Notes: generated from the letters alone by a model not told the origin. A stretch of DNA of 64,000 bases from Larkinella sp. C7 (GCF_006149005.1 NZ_VBSL01000015.1:1-64000); one strand, 5' to 3'; positions 27,484 through 36,570 are shown, counted from the stretch's first letter. A program made the numbers and translations.

Positions 27484-28181
27484 GGGTGGCGGATAAAATT
27501 AGTGGCTAATTGGGCAAAAAGATTCAAACTTAGAGCATGAGTCCTGAAACCTTTGATATCTGCATTATACCTCCAACCTTTGCCATTGTTGGTCAGGCCA
27601 GGTTCATAAGAAATAGAAAGCCAAACCGGTTCATTGCCTATAAGCATTTTTATCCCTACATCAATATTAACGCCAAAATTGACTTTATAAAATGCAAAAC
27701 GCTCGTTGGACGAATGATATAGATCGCCTTTGTCAGTGTATTGATAACCTGTTGCTTTCAACAAATAACCAGCCAATAAACCGAATCCCATGAACGGTTT
27801 TATTTTTCCAGAAACACTCGGATAATATCTTACCTGGGGATAGAGGTTCAGATATGTAAACAAGTATTTATCAACCGTATGGAAGGTAGAATCGTAATTT
27901 GCTTGCGGAACAATAATTCGTGTTGATAAATAAGATACACCACCATAACGAGATACATTTAATGCCAGTAACAATTCATACTGGGAGTTAAGTTGTCGAT
28001 TCGCAAAAATACCGCTCTTAAATCCAGTAGTCGAGTACCGAGAAAAAGGTCTAATGTTATTAAAGTTTGTATTAGAAATACTCCCCAACAATCCCCATTT
28101 TATATCCTTAAGAATTTGTGCCTTTAAGGAGATGGAACCAAGACAAAAAATAACCGCTATAAAACGACAAGATATTTTCAT
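27474..28181 (-). CDS. Outer-membrane beta-barrel protein
   Basis: 235-residue exported protein with signal peptide 1-21 (ending SLKAQ). The mature part alternates polar and hydrophobic residues with many aromatic turns (YGGVSYLSTRI, YLNLYPQVRYYPS, KPFMGFGLLAGYLL), fitting the porin-like/outer-membrane beta-barrel domain common in Bacteroidota. The gene is clearly more AT-rich than the SusC/SusD genes beside it, and its stop lies within their terminator, which suggests relatively recent arrival. Function is unknown. Confidence 0.75.
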   Translation of the reverse strand: MKISCRFIAVIFCLGSISLKAQILKDIKWGLLGSISNTNFNNIRPFSRYSTTGFKSGIFANRQLNSQYELLLALNVSRYGGVSYLSTRIIVPQANYDSTFHTVDKYLFTYLNLYPQVRYYPSVSGKIKPFMGFGLLAGYLLKATGYQYTDKGDLYHSSNERFAFYKVNFGVNIDVGIKMLIGNEPVWLSISYEPGLTNNGKGWRYNADIKGFRTHALSLNLFAQLATNFIRHPKK

Positions 28182-28516
28182 GATAGTTATACAACGTGTC
28201 TATTTATAGAATTATGAATGAATACAGTTCTGTGTAAAGACTAAAAAAAATACAGTTGGCGTTGTAAGGACTTTAAATATCTTTTTCTAATTTTCACCTA
28301 TTCTACCTTCTTTCTATTATCGTTCGCAATAAGCGAACGATAACGGCGTTAACAAAAAACCACTTAGTGACCTAAAACCGTCTCAGAGATTCTTTATAAC
28401 CTTTTTCCCTCCTCAAAACGGTTGCATTTCTACTTTTTCAGCGTACCTCAAAACCGTGCTTCCAACTGCTAAGAAAATCAAAGCGAACCGAGCCGGTTTC
28501 CCGGCCTTCCAAACCG
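28182..28516. other. AT-rich intergenic region
   Basis: 335 bases between two minus-strand genes. Apart from the perfect hairpin at 28317-28343 and a short GC-rich CCGGTTTCCCGG stretch near 28493 I see no gene or recognised signal. Confidence 0.6.
28317..28343. repeat. Perfect 11-bp-arm hairpin
   Basis: TTATCGTTCGC (28317-28327) and GCGAACGATAA (28333-28343) are exact reverse complements around AATAA. It lies about 135 bases upstream of the beta-barrel gene and 170 bases beyond the sulfatase stop. No T-run follows on either strand, so an operator or structured RNA is as likely as a terminator. Confidence 0.6.
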
Positions 28517-29917
28517 TTATTCCTTCTTTTTAGCGTAAACGATATCGAGTGCAGCTCCGGCATCCCCCTGCTGTTTCATCCAGGTTTCCAGTTTCTGCCG
28601 GTATTGTCTAATCCGGTTTTGGTGAGTCGGGTCCGTTGCCAGATTGGTAAGTTCCCAGGGGTCTTTCTGGGTATCGTAAAATTCGATGGCGGGCCGTTTC
28701 ACAACCCGGTCCGTGATCCGCTTGGCATTCGGATCGTTCGGTGCTTGATCGATCCAGGAGAACCAGACCGAATTGCGGTCTTTTTGCTTCGCGTTCATCA
28801 TAAACCGGTTGTAATACGCTTCATCGGGTGTCAGGTTCAGAATGAGTTTGTAGCGGGTGTCGCGGATGCTGCGAATCGGGTAAGGATTTCCTTCGGGAAT
28901 GTTGTTGTGAATCCCGTAGGCATACGGGCGCGCGTTCGGGCTTTTCCCCAGCAAAACCGGCAGAAAACTCTGGCCGTCCAGCCCGGCAATGGGTTTGCCA
29001 CCCGCCAGATCCACGAGGGTTGGGGTAATGTCTTCGTATTGAACCAGCGCGTCGGTTTCAGTCCGGGCTTTGACGGTTCCGGGCCATTTGACCACCATCG
29101 AACTTTTCTGCCCCACATCCCAGAGGTTCCATTTTGCGCCCGGGAACTGCGCGCCCTGTTCGCCCAGAAACACGACGATGGTGTTCTTGTCCTGACCGGT
29201 TTCTTTCAACAAGCGGGTAATTTCGCCCACCTGCTCGTCCAGTCGCCGGACTTCAGCCAGGTATTTGACAAACTGCCGGCGCGTCACCGGCGTATCGATC
29301 CAATTGGCGGGGAGAATCAATTTGTCCGCATCGAACTCGGTGGTATCGCCCACCGTCCAGGGGGTGTGCGGATTGATGCTCATGACAAACAGGCAATACG
29401 GCTGGTTCGTGCGGGTGATAAATTTCCGGACATCGTTCAACTGGTAGTCGTCCGTCGGGGCCACGCAGTTGGGTTCAAAACCGGTCACGATCTCGAATGG
29501 AAAGACGGTTTTGGGTTTGGTGCTGTGGTCTTTGCCCGTTAGTCCAACCCGGTAACCCAGATCCGCCAGGTAATGGCCAACGCTTTTCAGCGTATCATAA
29601 ACCGGCTTGTGGTTCTGGAATGATCCGTGCCGCACCGGATACAAACCCGTAAAGAGCGAGGCCCGCGTCGGCACACACATGGCTTCGGACGCGTAGATGT
29701 GATTGAATTTCAAGCCTTCGTTTGCCAGCGCATCGATGTGGGTCGTTTTCAGGTTTTTCCCGCCGTAACAACTCAACTGCCGACTGTCCAGGTCATCGGC
29801 CATGATGATGATGACGTTGGGTTTGGTAGCCACCGGGGAGGGCGTTACGGCGAGCCCCAGCCAACCGCTGCCAAGTAGGATCAAACCGAATAAAAGTCGA
29901 TTCCGGGAAGTCATCAT
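28517..29917 (-). CDS. Sulfatase (arylsulfatase family S1)
   Basis: 466-residue sulfatase of the formylglycine type. The active-site C-x-P-x-R motif is CVPTR, with Cys81 the residue converted to formylglycine; metal-binding Asp41/Asp42 lie in IIMADDLDSR and the second site is HTPW. An N-terminal hydrophobic segment (about 8-25) acts as signal peptide or anchor, so the enzyme is exported. ATG at 29917 is used; a GTG 11 codons upstream is possible. Its natural substrate is a sulfate ester, possibly on a glycan. A maturase was not found nearby. Confidence 0.92.
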   Translation of the reverse strand: MMTSRNRLLFGLILLGSGWLGLAVTPSPVATKPNVIIIMADDLDSRQLSCYGGKNLKTTHIDALANEGLKFNHIYASEAMCVPTRASLFTGLYPVRHGSFQNHKPVYDTLKSVGHYLADLGYRVGLTGKDHSTKPKTVFPFEIVTGFEPNCVAPTDDYQLNDVRKFITRTNQPYCLFVMSINPHTPWTVGDTTEFDADKLILPANWIDTPVTRRQFVKYLAEVRRLDEQVGEITRLLKETGQDKNTIVVFLGEQGAQFPGAKWNLWDVGQKSSMVVKWPGTVKARTETDALVQYEDITPTLVDLAGGKPIAGLDGQSFLPVLLGKSPNARPYAYGIHNNIPEGNPYPIRSIRDTRYKLILNLTPDEAYYNRFMMNAKQKDRNSVWFSWIDQAPNDPNAKRITDRVVKRPAIEFYDTQKDPWELTNLATDPTHQNRIRQYRQKLETWMKQQGDAGAALDIVYAKKKE

Positions 29918-30010
29918 AGACGCTGTTTTTAGATTTTTCAGAAATTTCACCGTACGAAATAGCGCAGGCCGGAGACCGGAACGGGTCAGCCGCGAGTTGG
30001 TAAAACCGCC

Positions 30011-30517
30011 TTACTCCAGCGGCAGAATCACATTCGTCAGCTTCCAATCGAACCAGTCGCGCGTGAGCACAAAGCGGATTTCATTCCCGTCCTTGTCGGG
30101 AACATAGGCCGAAAACGTATTGAAAGAATTGAACCGAAAACGCACTTTCCCGAACGGCTCGGTCGTTCCTCCGGTGGACTTCTTCAGGGGGTTCACTTTT
30201 TGCCCCCGCATCATCGTTGCCAGACCGGCCGGTGTTACCATCCGGTCGACTACCGCTCCGGCAAAGAGGCCGGTCAATCCTTTCACCATGGCTGTAGCGG
30301 GGCTGTTGTTAGGGTCGTTGACGGCATTGGCAGCCTGCGCGTTGAGCTGGTCTTTCAGGTTCTGACGCAACCGGGTAAAGTCCACCTGATCAGCGATCGC
30401 TTCCGCATCATTGGCCTTCACACCCGTTTTGAGTTGATAAACCGTATAGTAAGGTCCAACCCAAATGATGCCCAGAACGGCAAGGACGGCGATGGCAATG
30501 TAGTGACGCGGTTTCAT
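30011..30517 (-). CDS. DUF2939 protein
   Basis: 168-residue protein of the DUF2939 family. One N-terminal transmembrane helix (about 6-25), then GPYYTVYQLKTGVKANDAEA, the family's typical opening, and a mixed alpha-beta periplasmic part ending RDWFDWKLTNVILPLE. The ATG at 30517 is preferred because it starts the membrane helix; the open frame extends 31 codons upstream without export signal. Role unknown; it may be a membrane-anchored structural or stress protein. Confidence 0.82.
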   Translation of the reverse strand: MKPRHYIAIAVLAVLGIIWVGPYYTVYQLKTGVKANDAEAIADQVDFTRLRQNLKDQLNAQAANAVNDPNNSPATAMVKGLTGLFAGAVVDRMVTPAGLATMMRGQKVNPLKKSTGGTTEPFGKVRFRFNSFNTFSAYVPDKDGNEIRFVLTRDWFDWKLTNVILPLE

Positions 30518-30782
30518 GACGGGTGCATTTTTCTGTAAAGCTACAAGAACTACAATACTACGAAAACCTTTGTTTCGTGGCCACTCGCAGTCCGTGAGCG
30601 TAGCGATCACCGGCAGGTATACTTCCCTGAATGGATGTTATTTACCCTTTATTGTACATACTCCCCAGATTGTTCACTATCTTCGTCAAAAGAAAAGTAA
30701 TTTTTTCGATTCTAAAACCAGGCTTTAAAACTAGTCTTAAAACCGTAATAAAGTCAAAAACAAAGTTTATTAAAATTGTCGT

Positions 30783-31730
30783 ATGAAGTGTCGTATCTGC
30801 GGAAGTGAACAAGAAAAAAAATATTTCAAAGCAAAAGAAATGATGCTTGGTACACGCGAAGAATTTATATACTTCCAGTGCGGACAATGCGATTGTTTAC
30901 AAATAGAAAAAATCCCCGACAATTTATCAGAGTATTATCCCGAAGGCTACAATGGATTCGAGGCTCCTGAAAAGGATATTTTCGGAGGAATAAAAGGCGT
31001 CATCAGAAAGTACAAATACAAGGCCGCTTTATTCCCGAAAACCGCTTTTTCCGGCTTTCTAAATGTATTTTTTCAGGCAAAGCAATATGACATTCTAGGT
31101 TCTTTGTCGCTGACCATGCAGTCTAAAATACTGGATGTAGGCAGTGGTGAGGGGGCTTTTTTATACCCCTTATACGAATTAGGAATGAAGCAGGTGCAAG
31201 GCGTAGATCCTTTTATAAAGGAGACTATCATTTATCCAAACGGCTATAAAGTTGTTAAGAATCAAATCTATACGGTTACAGGAAAATGGGATATTATCCT
31301 TTATAATCATTCCTTTGAGCATGTTCCAGATCCTTTGGAACATTTACTGGCGGTTTCTAAATTGTTAAAACCGGGCGGAATTTGTGTCATTCGGATCCCA
31401 ACGGTTACTTCATACGCCTGGGAACATTACGGAACCGATTGGTTTCAACTGGATGCGCCCCGACATTTATTTCTTCACTCGGTAGAAAGCATGAAGTTGC
31501 TAATCTCAAAGGCCGGGCTAAAACTGGAAGATATTATTTATGATTCTACCCATGCGCAATTTACAAACAGCGAAAAATATAAAAATAACATCGGGCTTTA
31601 CGAAGACTCAAAAAGCCTGTACTCAGGTTATATAGACCGAAAATTAAAAAAAGAAAAATACAAACGGCTCGCCCGGCAATTAAACAAAAAAAACAGCGGT
31701 GATCAGGCCGCTTTTATCATTAAGAATTAA
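30783..31730 (+). CDS. Class I SAM-dependent methyltransferase with N-terminal zinc ribbon
   Basis: 315-residue protein. The first 40 residues carry two Cys pairs, CRIC (3-6) and CGQC (33-36), which could bind zinc. The methyltransferase fold follows, with motif I ILDVGSGEGAF near residue 118, a short motif around VQGVDPF, and HSFEHVPDPLEHLL typical of Methyltransf_23 enzymes; PHRHLF-like APRHLFLH lies later. Such proteins often act on sugars or small molecules in surface-polysaccharide or natural-product clusters, but none is present here. The gene is strongly AT-rich relative to its neighbours and isolated, which suggests transfer. Confidence 0.87.
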   Translation: MKCRICGSEQEKKYFKAKEMMLGTREEFIYFQCGQCDCLQIEKIPDNLSEYYPEGYNGFEAPEKDIFGGIKGVIRKYKYKAALFPKTAFSGFLNVFFQAKQYDILGSLSLTMQSKILDVGSGEGAFLYPLYELGMKQVQGVDPFIKETIIYPNGYKVVKNQIYTVTGKWDIILYNHSFEHVPDPLEHLLAVSKLLKPGGICVIRIPTVTSYAWEHYGTDWFQLDAPRHLFLHSVESMKLLISKAGLKLEDIIYDSTHAQFTNSEKYKNNIGLYEDSKSLYSGYIDRKLKKEKYKRLARQLNKKNSGDQAAFIIKN

Positions 31731-31794
31731 AGAGATTCCTGCTCAGTAGGCCAGGGGCTGCTATCATACCAAATAGATAGTTCAGGACTTGTTG

Positions 31795-31831
31795 TCACCT
31801 TGCCAATCGCTCCAGGCAATTGGCAAGGTGA
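31795..31831. terminator. Long hairpin between convergent genes
   Basis: Thirteen-base perfect arms TCACCTTGCCAAT (31795-31807) and ATTGGCAAGGTGA (31819-31831) with an 11-base loop, lying between the convergent methyltransferase and DUF1080 genes. No U-tract, but position and stability fit a bidirectional terminator. Confidence 0.65.
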
Positions 31832-31843
31832 TCGTCCCTTCAT

Positions 31844-32446
31844 TTACAATGGTTTCAGCTCCAGGTTTTTCCACCGGACCTTAATACCGCCCCCGTCGTG
31901 AATCTGCAAGGCCACTCCGCCTTCGCCTTTCCCGATTTTTTCGTCCTTCAGATCGACCATCTGCTGGCCATTGAGCCAGGTCTGCACGCGGTCGCCCTCG
32001 GCCCGAATCCGCAGTTTGTTCCACTGCTCCGGCTTCAGGATGTTCTCTTTTTCGTCGGGAATCTGGATCAGCCAGCCCCGGCCGTAAGACTCATAAATAC
32101 CGCCCGTATCGTGGTTCGGGGGCGCCACCTCGACCTGCCAGCCGCTCACTTTCGTTCCTTCCACCGTCGACCGGATGAAAACGCCACTGTTGCCGTTGGC
32201 TTCCTGTTTGAACTCCAGCGACAGGTCAAAGTTTTTATAAAATTGATCGGTCGCCAGATACCCGTAGCCTTTGTCGGGGCCGCTTTCGCAGACCAGTTCA
32301 CCATCCGCCACATACCATTTTTCAGTACCGTAGATTTTCCAGCCCGTCAAATCTTTTCCGTTGAATAGCCGGACTTTTTTGGTTGGTGCCATAAAACCAA
32401 CCGACACCACAACCAGGAGAACCAATACGAGCAATTTTTCTTTCAT
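31844..32446 (-). CDS. DUF1080 (3-keto-disaccharide hydrolase-like) secreted protein
   Basis: 200-residue exported concanavalin-like beta-sandwich of the DUF1080 family, some members of which hydrolyse 3-keto-glycosides. Signal or anchor segment at 4-20, then VRLFNGKDLTGWKIYGTEKW, the family start, with NSGVFIRSTVEG, GGIYESYGRGW and the closing GGVALQIHDGGGIKVRWKN. Related domains often work with Gfo/Idh/MocA oxidoreductases that make 3-keto sugars; two such genes occur at 57-60 kb, but not adjacent. Export beyond the inner membrane is likely. Confidence 0.9.
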   Translation of the reverse strand: MKEKLLVLVLLVVVSVGFMAPTKKVRLFNGKDLTGWKIYGTEKWYVADGELVCESGPDKGYGYLATDQFYKNFDLSLEFKQEANGNSGVFIRSTVEGTKVSGWQVEVAPPNHDTGGIYESYGRGWLIQIPDEKENILKPEQWNKLRIRAEGDRVQTWLNGQQMVDLKDEKIGKGEGGVALQIHDGGGIKVRWKNLELKPL

Positions 32447-32482
32447 GGGTTATCAAAAAAGTAAGTTTAACAAAGGATTTGG

Positions 32483-32490
32483 TAGTTTTG
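32483..32490 (+). promoter_or_regulatory. -7 element TAGTTTTG upstream of fasciclin gene
   Basis: Exact match to TAnnTTTG about 140 bases before the fasciclin-gene start in the divergent intergenic space. No clear TTG at -33, so this is tentative. Confidence 0.3.
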
Positions 32491-32630
32491 TAACGTAGTT
32501 GTAACCGGTTGGTTTTGTCCAATAAACATACTACCGGTTTCGTTTTGAACTGTACCGGCATAAAGATAGCAAGCTGATCCATCTGTCCGACCTGATTGTC
32601 CACTTAATCTTACTCATCCATCGCTTTTAC

Positions 32631-33614
32631 ATGAAAAAAACACGTTTGTCCACGCCCCGGTCCCGGGCCTTGCTGCTGGCGGTTGTAGCCGCTCTTTTTA
32701 CATTCACCACCAGTTGTGACAAAGAGGAAGATACGGCATCTGCGCAACCCAAAACCGTTGCTGATCTGATCGTTGAAAGCAACGACTTCACCATTCTGGA
32801 AGCGGCTATTCTCCAGGCGGGTCAACTCGATGCGTTCAAAAATCCAAATCTGACGGTTTTTGCCCCCAACGACGCGGCTTTCCGCGCTTCGGGTGTTGCG
32901 GATGCGACCTCACTGACGGCCCTGACCAAAGAACAGTTGACCGGCATTCTGCAATACCATGTTCTGAAAGCCGCCGTGGCCTCCTCCGGTTTTCCGATGG
33001 AAAAGAATAAGGCGGTTCAAACCTCATTGAGCATCAACAACCAGGCGGTTGTCGCCTACGTTACCAACGGCACCAGCGGTTTATTCATCAACGGCGCCAA
33101 AGTGATCACGCCCGACGTAAAAGCCGCAAACGGCATCATGCACGTCATCGACCGCATCCTGTTGCCACCCCCAACCGGCAGCGGAGGCAGTCTGGTGGGC
33201 GTGGTTCAGGCCGACACCAGTCTGTCGTTGCTGGGGGTTGCCGCCCTGCGGATTGCCGCCGTCAACCCAACGCTGGCGGCCGTGTTGACCGGAACGCAGC
33301 CTTACACCACCTTTGCGCCCACCAACAGCGCGTTTCGGGCGTTGAAACTCAGCACGGCCGATACGATCAATAAAGTGCCGGTGACAGCCCTGACCGCCAT
33401 TCTGGCCAACCATGTCGTAGCGGGTCGTCTCTATTCCAATGATCTGACCACGGGTGAGGTGACGGCGTACAGCACCGGCAAACTGACGGTGACCGCGACT
33501 GGCACGACGGTGACCGTGAAGAGCAAAGGCCTGACTTCGCCGGCCACTGTCACCAGCGCCAACAGAACCGCAACCAACGGCGTTGTTCACAAGATCGACA
33601 AGGTGTTGCTGTAA
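32631..33614 (+). CDS. Lipoprotein with two fasciclin (FAS1) domains
   Basis: 327-residue lipoprotein with signal peptide and lipobox FTTSC (Cys29). Two FAS1 domains follow, about 42-182 and 190-326. Each has the family H1 (LTVFAPNDAAF, YTTFAPTNSAF) and H2 (NGIMHVIDRILL, NGVVHKIDKVLL) motifs. FAS1 proteins mediate adhesion or ligand binding at the cell surface. The downstream MBL-fold gene starts 12 bases after the stop, so the two may be co-transcribed. Confidence 0.92.
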   Translation: MKKTRLSTPRSRALLLAVVAALFTFTTSCDKEEDTASAQPKTVADLIVESNDFTILEAAILQAGQLDAFKNPNLTVFAPNDAAFRASGVADATSLTALTKEQLTGILQYHVLKAAVASSGFPMEKNKAVQTSLSINNQAVVAYVTNGTSGLFINGAKVITPDVKAANGIMHVIDRILLPPPTGSGGSLVGVVQADTSLSLLGVAALRIAAVNPTLAAVLTGTQPYTTFAPTNSAFRALKLSTADTINKVPVTALTAILANHVVAGRLYSNDLTTGEVTAYSTGKLTVTATGTTVTVKSKGLTSPATVTSANRTATNGVVHKIDKVLL

Positions 33615-33626
33615 TCTGCCCACCGT

Positions 33627-34685
33627 ATGGTTCCGAAAATTCTGCTGGGTTTACTGGTCTTTATCGTCGTTGCCGTTGCCGTTCTTCTTACGATTGGTTA
33701 TTTAATTTCCGCACCTGGATACAAAGGACCGGTTACCGACCATTTCGATGGGAAACAATTCCATAATTACAACGGTGTGAAAGCCAAAGGCTTGATGGAA
33801 GCCCTCGAGTGGATGTTGTCGGGCAGCGACAAAAAACCGTGGGGGGCTTTCCGCAACGAACCGCCCGGTCCTCGCCCACCCGGTCGCGTTGGCGGCTCTC
33901 CGGTGCGCATCACGTTTGTCAATCACTCAACGGTTTTGCTCCAGTTCGACAGCCTGAACGTGCTGACCGACCCGGTTTGGTACGAACGCACCAGCCCTTT
34001 TCAGTGGGTAGGTCCGGCGCGAAACCGCCCGCCCGGCCTTCGTTTCGAGGATATTCCCAAAATTGATATCCTGCTGCTGAGTCACAACCACTGGGATCAT
34101 CTGGACATTGAGACGGTTCAGAAACTTTGTCGGCGCGACCAGCCTAAAGTCTATTGCCCGCTGGGGGTGAAAGCATTTCTGGAAGAAAAGGGTTGCCAAA
34201 ACGTGACTGAAATGGACTGGAACGACTCGCTGGCCTATAACGACAGCACCAAGATCCACTGCGTTCCGGCACAGCATTTCTCCGGGCGGGGCATGTTCGA
34301 TCGTGACGCCACACTCTGGTGCGGTTTTCTGATCGATAGCCAGGCGGCCGGAAAGTTGTATTTTGTCGGAGATACGGGCTACGGTTCGTTTTTCAGGAAA
34401 ATCGGGGAGCAGTTTGGTCCCATCCGGCTTGCGCTGATTCCGATTGGTGCTTTTCGGCCGACGTGGTTCATGTCGCCCATTCACTGCTCGCCCGCCGAGG
34501 CCGTCCGGATTCACGACGACATTCGGTCGCAACAGAGCGTGGCCATTCATTACGGCACCTTTCCGCTGGCCGACGACGGGGAAAACGAACCCGTCGAGGA
34601 ATTGCGTAAAGCCCTCACCACCAGGCCTGAACTAGCCACGCGTTTCTGGACCTTACGGGAAGGTGAAGGCCGCCTGGTACCGTAA
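33627..34685 (+). CDS. Membrane-anchored MBL-fold hydrolase (NAPE-PLD/UlaG-like)
   Basis: 352-residue metallo-beta-lactamase-fold hydrolase anchored by one N-terminal helix (about 5-27). The dinuclear metal motif is SHNHWDHLD (His153, His155, Asp157, His158), with further ligands in PAQHFSGRG, VGDTGYG and AIHYGTF. The arrangement matches the N-acyl-phosphatidylethanolamine phospholipase D-like group, which in bacteria has mostly unknown substrates. It lies directly behind the fasciclin gene and before an FKBP lipoprotein gene. Confidence 0.9.
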   Translation: MVPKILLGLLVFIVVAVAVLLTIGYLISAPGYKGPVTDHFDGKQFHNYNGVKAKGLMEALEWMLSGSDKKPWGAFRNEPPGPRPPGRVGGSPVRITFVNHSTVLLQFDSLNVLTDPVWYERTSPFQWVGPARNRPPGLRFEDIPKIDILLLSHNHWDHLDIETVQKLCRRDQPKVYCPLGVKAFLEEKGCQNVTEMDWNDSLAYNDSTKIHCVPAQHFSGRGMFDRDATLWCGFLIDSQAAGKLYFVGDTGYGSFFRKIGEQFGPIRLALIPIGAFRPTWFMSPIHCSPAEAVRIHDDIRSQQSVAIHYGTFPLADDGENEPVEELRKALTTRPELATRFWTLREGEGRLVP

Positions 34686-34769
34686 TTTTTGCCGGCCGTT
34701 GCAACGGTTTTTCAAAAGGTGGGGTCATGGATACAGTTACACCTTATCAATTCAATTTTAATTGCGAGC

Positions 34770-35687
34770 ATGAATTCTAAACATCTGAGTGCGCTTATTG
34801 CCTTGTTTCTGGCGGTCGGACTGGTTTCCTGTATGAATAATTTCAATGATCCGAGTGCCGGAACGGTGGAACAAAACATCCAGCAGATCAAGGATCATTT
34901 GACAGCTAACCAGTTACAGGATCAGGTAACGTCAACCCTTTCAGGGCTGTATTACATTATTACGCCCACACCCTCGACCGCCAAAGCTGCGACGCCAAAC
35001 GAAGAACTGGAGTTTACCTATACGCTGTCCTACATCGATCCGACCACGAAAAAGGCGGTTTTGATTGACAGCGCCAACCGAACCAAACCGGCTTATATTC
35101 CTTTTCTGGCCGGCGTGGTTGTTCCAGGGCTGGAAGAAGGTTTTTTGTTGATGAAAGAAGGCCAGACGGGTCGGTTTTTTATGCCTAACAACCTGGCCTT
35201 TGGCAGCGACGACCGTAGTGGTAAAATGCCGGAGTACAGTGCGGTTATTTTTGACGTCAAGCTCAATCGCTCCCGCTCACAAATTCAGCAGATGGGCGAT
35301 TACGCTATCCTCAAAAAGCTGCCGAGCCCAGACACGATCGCATTAGCACAAGGTTCTGACAGTGTTCGGGTCTACCGGCTTTCCAAAGGAACGGGGGCAC
35401 GGATCACGGCCGGGCAAACCGTTACCGTCGCTTACACTGCCAATACCCTGAGAGGAACGGCTCCTTTTGATAAGAGCGACTCCCTGACGATCAAACTGGG
35501 TTCCGGACAATACATCGTTGGTTTTGACAAAGGGATTTCTCTGCTTTCGGTTGGCGACAAAGCCCTGCTGGTTTTCCCGTCCGGAATCGGTTATGGCGCG
35601 CAGGGCAGTTCTGATTCCAAAGGCAATTACGTCGTCCCTCCCTATACACCTCTGGCTTTTGAAATAACCGTTAAATCGGCCAAGTAA
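34770..35687 (+). CDS. Lipoprotein with two FKBP-type peptidyl-prolyl isomerase domains
   Basis: 305-residue lipoprotein; the ATG at 34770 gives signal peptide and lipobox LVSC (Cys21). Two FKBP-like domains can be traced, one at about 60-165 (PFLAGVVVPGLEEGFLLMKE, FMPNNLAFGS) and a second at about 200-303 (GTGARITAGQTVTVAYTANT, FPSGIGYGAQG, TPLAFEITV). It should help fold periplasmic or outer-membrane proteins by proline isomerisation. Some active-site aromatics are replaced in the first domain, so only the second may be active. The gene ends just before dispersed palindrome copy A. Confidence 0.85.
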   Translation: MNSKHLSALIALFLAVGLVSCMNNFNDPSAGTVEQNIQQIKDHLTANQLQDQVTSTLSGLYYIITPTPSTAKAATPNEELEFTYTLSYIDPTTKKAVLIDSANRTKPAYIPFLAGVVVPGLEEGFLLMKEGQTGRFFMPNNLAFGSDDRSGKMPEYSAVIFDVKLNRSRSQIQQMGDYAILKKLPSPDTIALAQGSDSVRVYRLSKGTGARITAGQTVTVAYTANTLRGTAPFDKSDSLTIKLGSGQYIVGFDKGISLLSVGDKALLVFPSGIGYGAQGSSDSKGNYVVPPYTPLAFEITVKSAK

Positions 35688-35692
35688 ATTGA

Positions 35693-35750
35693 CGGTTTAC
35701 AGTGGCTGACGCGTTAAATTGAGAAAGCATGCGTCAGCCACCGTAAACCG
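35693..35750. repeat. Dispersed palindrome, copy A (20-bp arms)
   Basis: Left arm CGGTTTACAGTGGCTGACGC (35693-35712) and right arm GCGTCAGCCACCGTAAACCG (35731-35750) pair at 19 of 20 positions across an 18-base loop. It sits between convergent genes and could terminate both. Copies B (47997-48047) and C (22130-22161) share the arm sequence. Confidence 0.85.
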
Positions 35751-35760
35751 AATACCGGTT

Positions 35761-36570
35761 TTAGCCGTTCTTCTGCCCTTCAACCGCCAGTAAATACAAC
35801 TGCATGGATTCGCCGGTTGTGGCAATCCACCGGTCATAGTCTTCGATGGCGGCCGTCCGGTCTTCTTCCGAAATATATCCGTCTTTCACCAGTTGCGGTC
35901 CGCGCAGATGGGCCACCTCCGACCAGATACGGCTGGTTTCCACAAAGGTCGCATCCTCTTTCTTGCTGATTTCAAACTGTGGTTCAATCGTTATTTTCTC
36001 GAAACCAATCCGCAGAAACTGGTCTTTGAGATGGTCCGCAATGGCATTGTCGAAACCGGCTTCCTGCCGCCATTTCAGAAACGCCCCGTAGAATTTCGTC
36101 AGGGTATCGGGCGGTTCGGGCGTCCACTCCACCTTTTCGTGATTGTAGTCCAGTACGGCCAGCACCCCACCCGGTTTCACCCATTTTGCCATCCGGGCCA
36201 GGGCGTCTTCCGGGCGGGCAAGCCATTGCAGCACACGGGCGCAGGTGACCAGATCGAATTGTTCAGCGGTTTCAAAATCGTATACATCCGCCGTTTGAAA
36301 GGTGAGCTGGGGGAAATTGCCAGCCTGCTGGCGGGCCTGTAAAAGCAGGGTTTCGCTCGGGTCGATGCCCACCACGCGGCCCTGTGGCCCCACCCGTTCG
36401 GCCATGCCGCGCGTGATGGCTCCGGAACCGCAGCCCACATCCAATACCGACAGGCCTGGTTTCAGGTGTTTCAACAAATTCCGGTTGGCATTTTCAACGG
36501 TTCGGCGATCCAGAACCGGGTTGGCAGCCTTTGGCATTTCAGCCCGGCTGGTAGCAGTTTGATTTGACAT
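35761..36570 (-). CDS. Class I SAM-dependent methyltransferase
   Basis: 269-residue cytoplasmic methyltransferase of the UbiE/Methyltransf_25 type. Motif I is VLDVGCGSGAITRGMA (about 42-57), motif II acidic residue in VVGIDPSE, motif III QTADVYDF, then VTCARVLQWLARPEDALARM and KPGGVLAVLDY. The substrate is unknown. The gene is monocistronic and converges with the FKBP gene across palindrome A. Confidence 0.9.
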   Translation of the reverse strand: MSNQTATSRAEMPKAANPVLDRRTVENANRNLLKHLKPGLSVLDVGCGSGAITRGMAERVGPQGRVVGIDPSETLLLQARQQAGNFPQLTFQTADVYDFETAEQFDLVTCARVLQWLARPEDALARMAKWVKPGGVLAVLDYNHEKVEWTPEPPDTLTKFYGAFLKWRQEAGFDNAIADHLKDQFLRIGFEKITIEPQFEISKKEDATFVETSRIWSEVAHLRGPQLVKDGYISEEDRTAAIEDYDRWIATTGESMQLYLLAVEGQKNG

